DNA of 64,000 bases from contig JBGAGG010000001.1 of the NCBI GenBank assembly GCA_044226845.1, positions 62,001 to 126,000 of the forward strand. Direction: 5' to 3'. This document shows, in pieces, positions 61,432 through 64,000 of the stretch. Position 1 is the first letter of the stretch, and the number at the start of each line of letters is the position of its first letter. The stretch comes from JAFDZO01 sp044226845. GTDB lineage: Bacteria; Bacteroidota; Ignavibacteria; Tepidaquicellales; Tepidaquicellaceae. The notes beneath the pieces are model-generated. The model was not told where the DNA came from, did not search any database, and saw nothing but the letters and a program-made list of their open reading frames with translations. The position numbers and the translations under genes are program-made.

Positions 61432-64000
61432 AAATCCCAGCCGAAATAAAACTGCTGATATAAACCTGATTGAAGTTTTGTAAAATTCTTCTCAATTCTT
61501 TTTCCTATGTCATATCTCAATCCGATAAAACCGAATAAATTTAATCGTAAGCCGCCGCCAATACTTCCTTTAGTCTCACCATAATTATCAAAATTATCCC
61601 ATGTATTTCCCGCATCTACATATAAAGCTCCGCGAATGCCCGGGAAACCGAGATTTATTCCAAGAGGAAATCTTAATATTAAAGCATTAATAAATGGGAA
61701 CCGTAGTTCTAGATTTGACTGCCATAGCTTGCTGCCGCGCAGGGAATTTCTATCCCATCCACGTAAAGACCAGCTTCCTCCCATGAAAAACCTTCGTGGT
61801 TCTTTTCCTTCATTCATAAAATACTGCCCTCTGAATGCCAGCGCAACTGTGTTTGATATGCGAAAATATTTTCTGTAATCGAAAAGTATACTGTAATAAT
61901 TTGAATTTGAGTTATCGATATCTGATGTATATCCTAATGTAAGATTAAATCTTTCTCCGTCTATCGGTCCTGTATATGTCCACAGTGTATTATCGTGAAC
62001 GTAACTTATAGTATTTGAAAGCAGAAGGGAGCGTGTGTTATCGAGAAAATCTATATTTTTATTAGACTCAGCTAAATTAACCGATGTTTCAATCCTCTTA
62101 AAAAAAGAAAGAGGATAAGAGAAGCTTAAGTAGCCGCCGTATATTCTTTCGTAATAGGAAACATCGCTTTCCGTTAAATCATATCTTTTGCCTGAAAGGT
62201 GATAAATTCCATAGGCATAATTCAATCTTTGCTCCAGTGATACTTTGGAAATTGCGATGTTAAAGCTCTTCCAGAATTCTGATTGTGAATCTGAATTATT
62301 GAAAAGCAGAATGTAATATTTTTCATTACTAAGCATATCGCTAAGAGATATTATACCTCCGGCATTTGTTCCGAATACCGGGTCAGATGAAATTGAAGAT
62401 GAAGCAATATCGAGAGCATAATCTTTCGTATACTTCAGCTGATTCTTTTTGGGATTTGATTCAATTTTTGCAAAATCCCAGTTCTGGCCTTTCTTCGTAT
62501 AATCTATTTTTACGCTCACTTTAGAAGTGTCATAAATCTGCGAAACATTATCGAGCATTCTTATAGTAATAGAACCATACTCATAGCTTGAAAAAATTAT
62601 TTTATCATCTCCGGCAAAGTCAGGATCATATGCTGCCGTGATAAAATTAGTAAGCCGTTTCATTTCAAGATTTTCCGGTAAGTTGTCCCACTGATAAGTA
62701 TTCCCCGGTTTACCGATTGAAGACGAACTGCTTTTATTCAGATCTATCATCCAGATATTTTGCTCTCCTGTTACAGTTGATGTAAAAACCACTTTAGAGC
62801 CGTCCGGTGAAAACCTGGGGTTATAATCTATCTGATCTCCAATAGTAAGATACGTAATTGCATGTGTGGATAATTCGTATAAAAATAAATTATATTTATT
62901 CATTCCGAACGAAGTTCTGTCCGAAGAGAAAACTAAATATTTTCCATCGGGAGAAAAATCGGGGTCTCGTTCATCATAATAATCATTAGTTAATCTTGTC
63001 AATGCTTCTGTTTCAATATTCAGTATATATAAATCGCTTCTTCCGCCAAAATCCGTTGCAGGAAAAGCAATAAGTTTACCGTCTTTACTCCATGTTGGCG
63101 AACCTATATTTACAATATTATCAAATGAAAAATCTGAAATTAATTTTTCTTTGCTCACATCATAAAGATGCAGAGCGTCCCTGTCACCTTTCTGTGTTAT
63201 AAATGCCAGCACGCCTTTTGATGATACATCGAGCCCTGTGCGGAAAAAATGAAACTGTTCGAAATCATCAGAAGATTCACCTTTCACAACAAGTTCACCT
63301 TCGCCTCTCTGAGATAAGCTTGTTTTATAGATGCTAGTGTAGCCGGTTTGATTACCTATATAATAAATATCTTTTTTGCCGTTGAAGTCACTGAATGTAG
63401 GCTTATGTGCAAAGCCTGCTGAAAAAATATTTTTCGATACCTGCGAAGGATTATCGTGATCAGCATAATCCGGCAGGTACATTTTTTTTAAGTAGTATAA
63501 AAAATCCCTGTCGAATGCCTTATAATCTTTTCCTATAGTTTTTTCCATAACTGTCGAAAAGTTATCATCCATCCAGAAATTTTCCTGAAGCTGAAGAACT
63601 TTATCTTCTCCGTAGTTTTGTGCAATATACTCAATCACTTTTTGACCAAGCTTGTACATTAAATATGTTCCGTAAAAATTTTCCCAGTCATCAAGTCCTA
63701 CTATATAATTATTTATCACAGCATCTTTCAGGACCATCTCTGCCTGAGTATCCCATTTAGTTGACCAGTATTCTGCAAGACCTTCAGTGAACCATAACGG
63801 CGGCATTCGTTCTGAAACCTGACCGTGAATTTTTTGCTGGGATAAAATTTTAGACGTCATAAATACGTGAACAAGCTCGTGAGCTATAACATGCTGGAAC
63901 TGTCCGATTGAGCCTTCGAATGGAATTACAACTCTGCCTTTTACAAATTCAAAAAAACCGCCTACGCCATCGGGAATAAATCCCGGCGATGTATTTGTCT
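61428..64000 (-). CDS. Outer-membrane metallopeptidase / PD40 propeller / BamA-like barrel protein (cut by window edge)
   Basis: Reads off the right edge; 857 codons are inside. The first in-frame ATG within the window is at 63860, but the frame is open to the edge. The first 65 codons show a peptidase-MA-like zinc motif HELVH just upstream of that ATG, and the glutamate in WFTEGLAEYW, so it is a gluzincin-type peptidase (about residues 30-190). A PD40/TolB-like propeller follows (about 190-470, SPDGKYLVFSSDRTS, SPDGSKVVFTSTVTG, DFAGDDKIIFSSYEYG). The last 300 residues are a beta-barrel resembling the bacterial surface antigen / Omp85 C-terminal domain (FFMGGSWSLRGWDRNSLRG, RGALYVDAGNTWDN, GGLRLNLFGFIGLRYDIG), ending in FYFGWDF. 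Location is likely outer membrane. Overlaps ubiX by four bases, tail to tail. Confidence 0.75.
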   Translation of the reverse strand, partial: TNTSPGFIPDGVGGFFEFVKGRVVIPFEGSIGQFQHVIAHELVHVFMTSKILSQQKIHGQVSERMPPLWFTEGLAEYWSTKWDTQAEMVLKDAVINNYIVGLDDWENFYGTYLMYKLGQKVIEYIAQNYGEDKVLQLQENFWMDDNFSTVMEKTIGKDYKAFDRDFLYYLKKMYLPDYADHDNPSQVSKNIFSAGFAHKPTFSDFNGKKDIYYIGNQTGYTSIYKTSLSQRGEGELVVKGESSDDFEQFHFFRTGLDVSSKGVLAFITQKGDRDALHLYDVSKEKLISDFSFDNIVNIGSPTWSKDGKLIAFPATDFGGRSDLYILNIETEALTRLTNDYYDERDPDFSPDGKYLVFSSDRTSFGMNKYNLFLYELSTHAITYLTIGDQIDYNPRFSPDGSKVVFTSTVTGEQNIWMIDLNKSSSSSIGKPGNTYQWDNLPENLEMKRLTNFITAAYDPDFAGDDKIIFSSYEYGSITIRMLDNVSQIYDTSKVSVKIDYTKKGQNWDFAKIESNPKKNQLKYTKDYALDIASSSISSDPVFGTNAGGIISLSDMLSNEKYYILLFNNSDSQSEFWKSFNIAISKVSLEQRLNYAYGIYHLSGKRYDLTESDVSYYERIYGGYLSFSYPLSFFKRIETSVNLAESNKNIDFLDNTRSLLLSNTISYVHDNTLWTYTGPIDGERFNLTLGYTSDIDNSNSNYYSILFDYRKYFRISNTVALAFRGQYFMNEGKEPRRFFMGGSWSLRGWDRNSLRGSKLWQSNLELRFPFINALILRFPLGINLGFPGIRGALYVDAGNTWDNFDNYGETKGSIGGGLRLNLFGFIGLRYDIGKRIEKNFTKLQSGLYQQFYFGWDF

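Overview
This window looks like a chromosomal stretch from a low-GC member of the Bacteroidota/Ignavibacteriota (FCB) group. The evidence is seven secreted proteins ending in a type IX secretion (T9SS) sorting domain of the YPNPFNP type, a PorD-like protein, a SprA_N-like lipoprotein, a TonB-dependent receptor, A-rich leaders with few strong Shine-Dalgarno sites, and genes closest by eye to Ignavibacteria. No rRNA, tRNA, CRISPR array, prophage or transposase was seen.

Layout. 1-3.0 kb, minus strand: the start of serS, a repeat-rich non-coding stretch, an RmlD-like reductase and a PfkB sugar kinase. 3.0-8.5 kb: a PorD/DUF4835 protein, a YciI protein, an M61 peptidase and a DPP-IV-type peptidase. 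8.5-19 kb: four T9SS cargo proteins interleaved with two GT9 glycosyltransferases and two methyltransferases. Two of the cargo genes are a tandem duplication that includes leader and terminator. 19-25.4 kb: a broken DUF5683 gene, secG, a tiny lmo0937-type membrane protein, a hypothetical protein and a 920-residue repeat cargo protein.

25.8-32.1 kb is the most unusual part. An ATP-grasp protein, a YbdK-type carboxylate-amine ligase, an M29-like aminopeptidase, two lipoproteins (one built on the SprA_N domain) and a second, divergent ATP-grasp protein lie on one strand. This is a candidate peptide-bond-forming system joined to a surface component. 32.2-37.3 kb: an ABC-2 exporter, a P-loop kinase-like protein, Dps, a magnesium-chelatase-like AAA+ gene split by a small deletion, and a CBS protein.

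37.7-42.8 kb: two paralogous sialidase-like T9SS cargo proteins. 43.2-47 kb: alanine dehydrogenase and a PAS histidine kinase with a coupled response regulator. 47-52 kb: two paralogous membrane proteins with a winged-helix regulator and a pterin carbinolamine dehydratase, then a TonB-dependent receptor with a TPR-like partner. 52-64 kb: an AlkD-like protein coupled to a chromate transporter, a deaminase, a thioredoxin-TPR protein, a membrane glycosyltransferase, MltG with a coupled membrane protein, UbiX, and a large outer-membrane protein (metallopeptidase + PD40 propeller + barrel) running off the right edge.

The common theme is envelope export. T9SS parts, many T9SS cargo proteins, glycan-building enzymes, outer-membrane peptidases and a receptor sit together. 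Two genes (DUF5683 and the AAA+ ATPase) carry out-of-frame internal losses. Several families of short GC-rich inverted repeats are scattered between genes. All calls are by reading; no database search was run.
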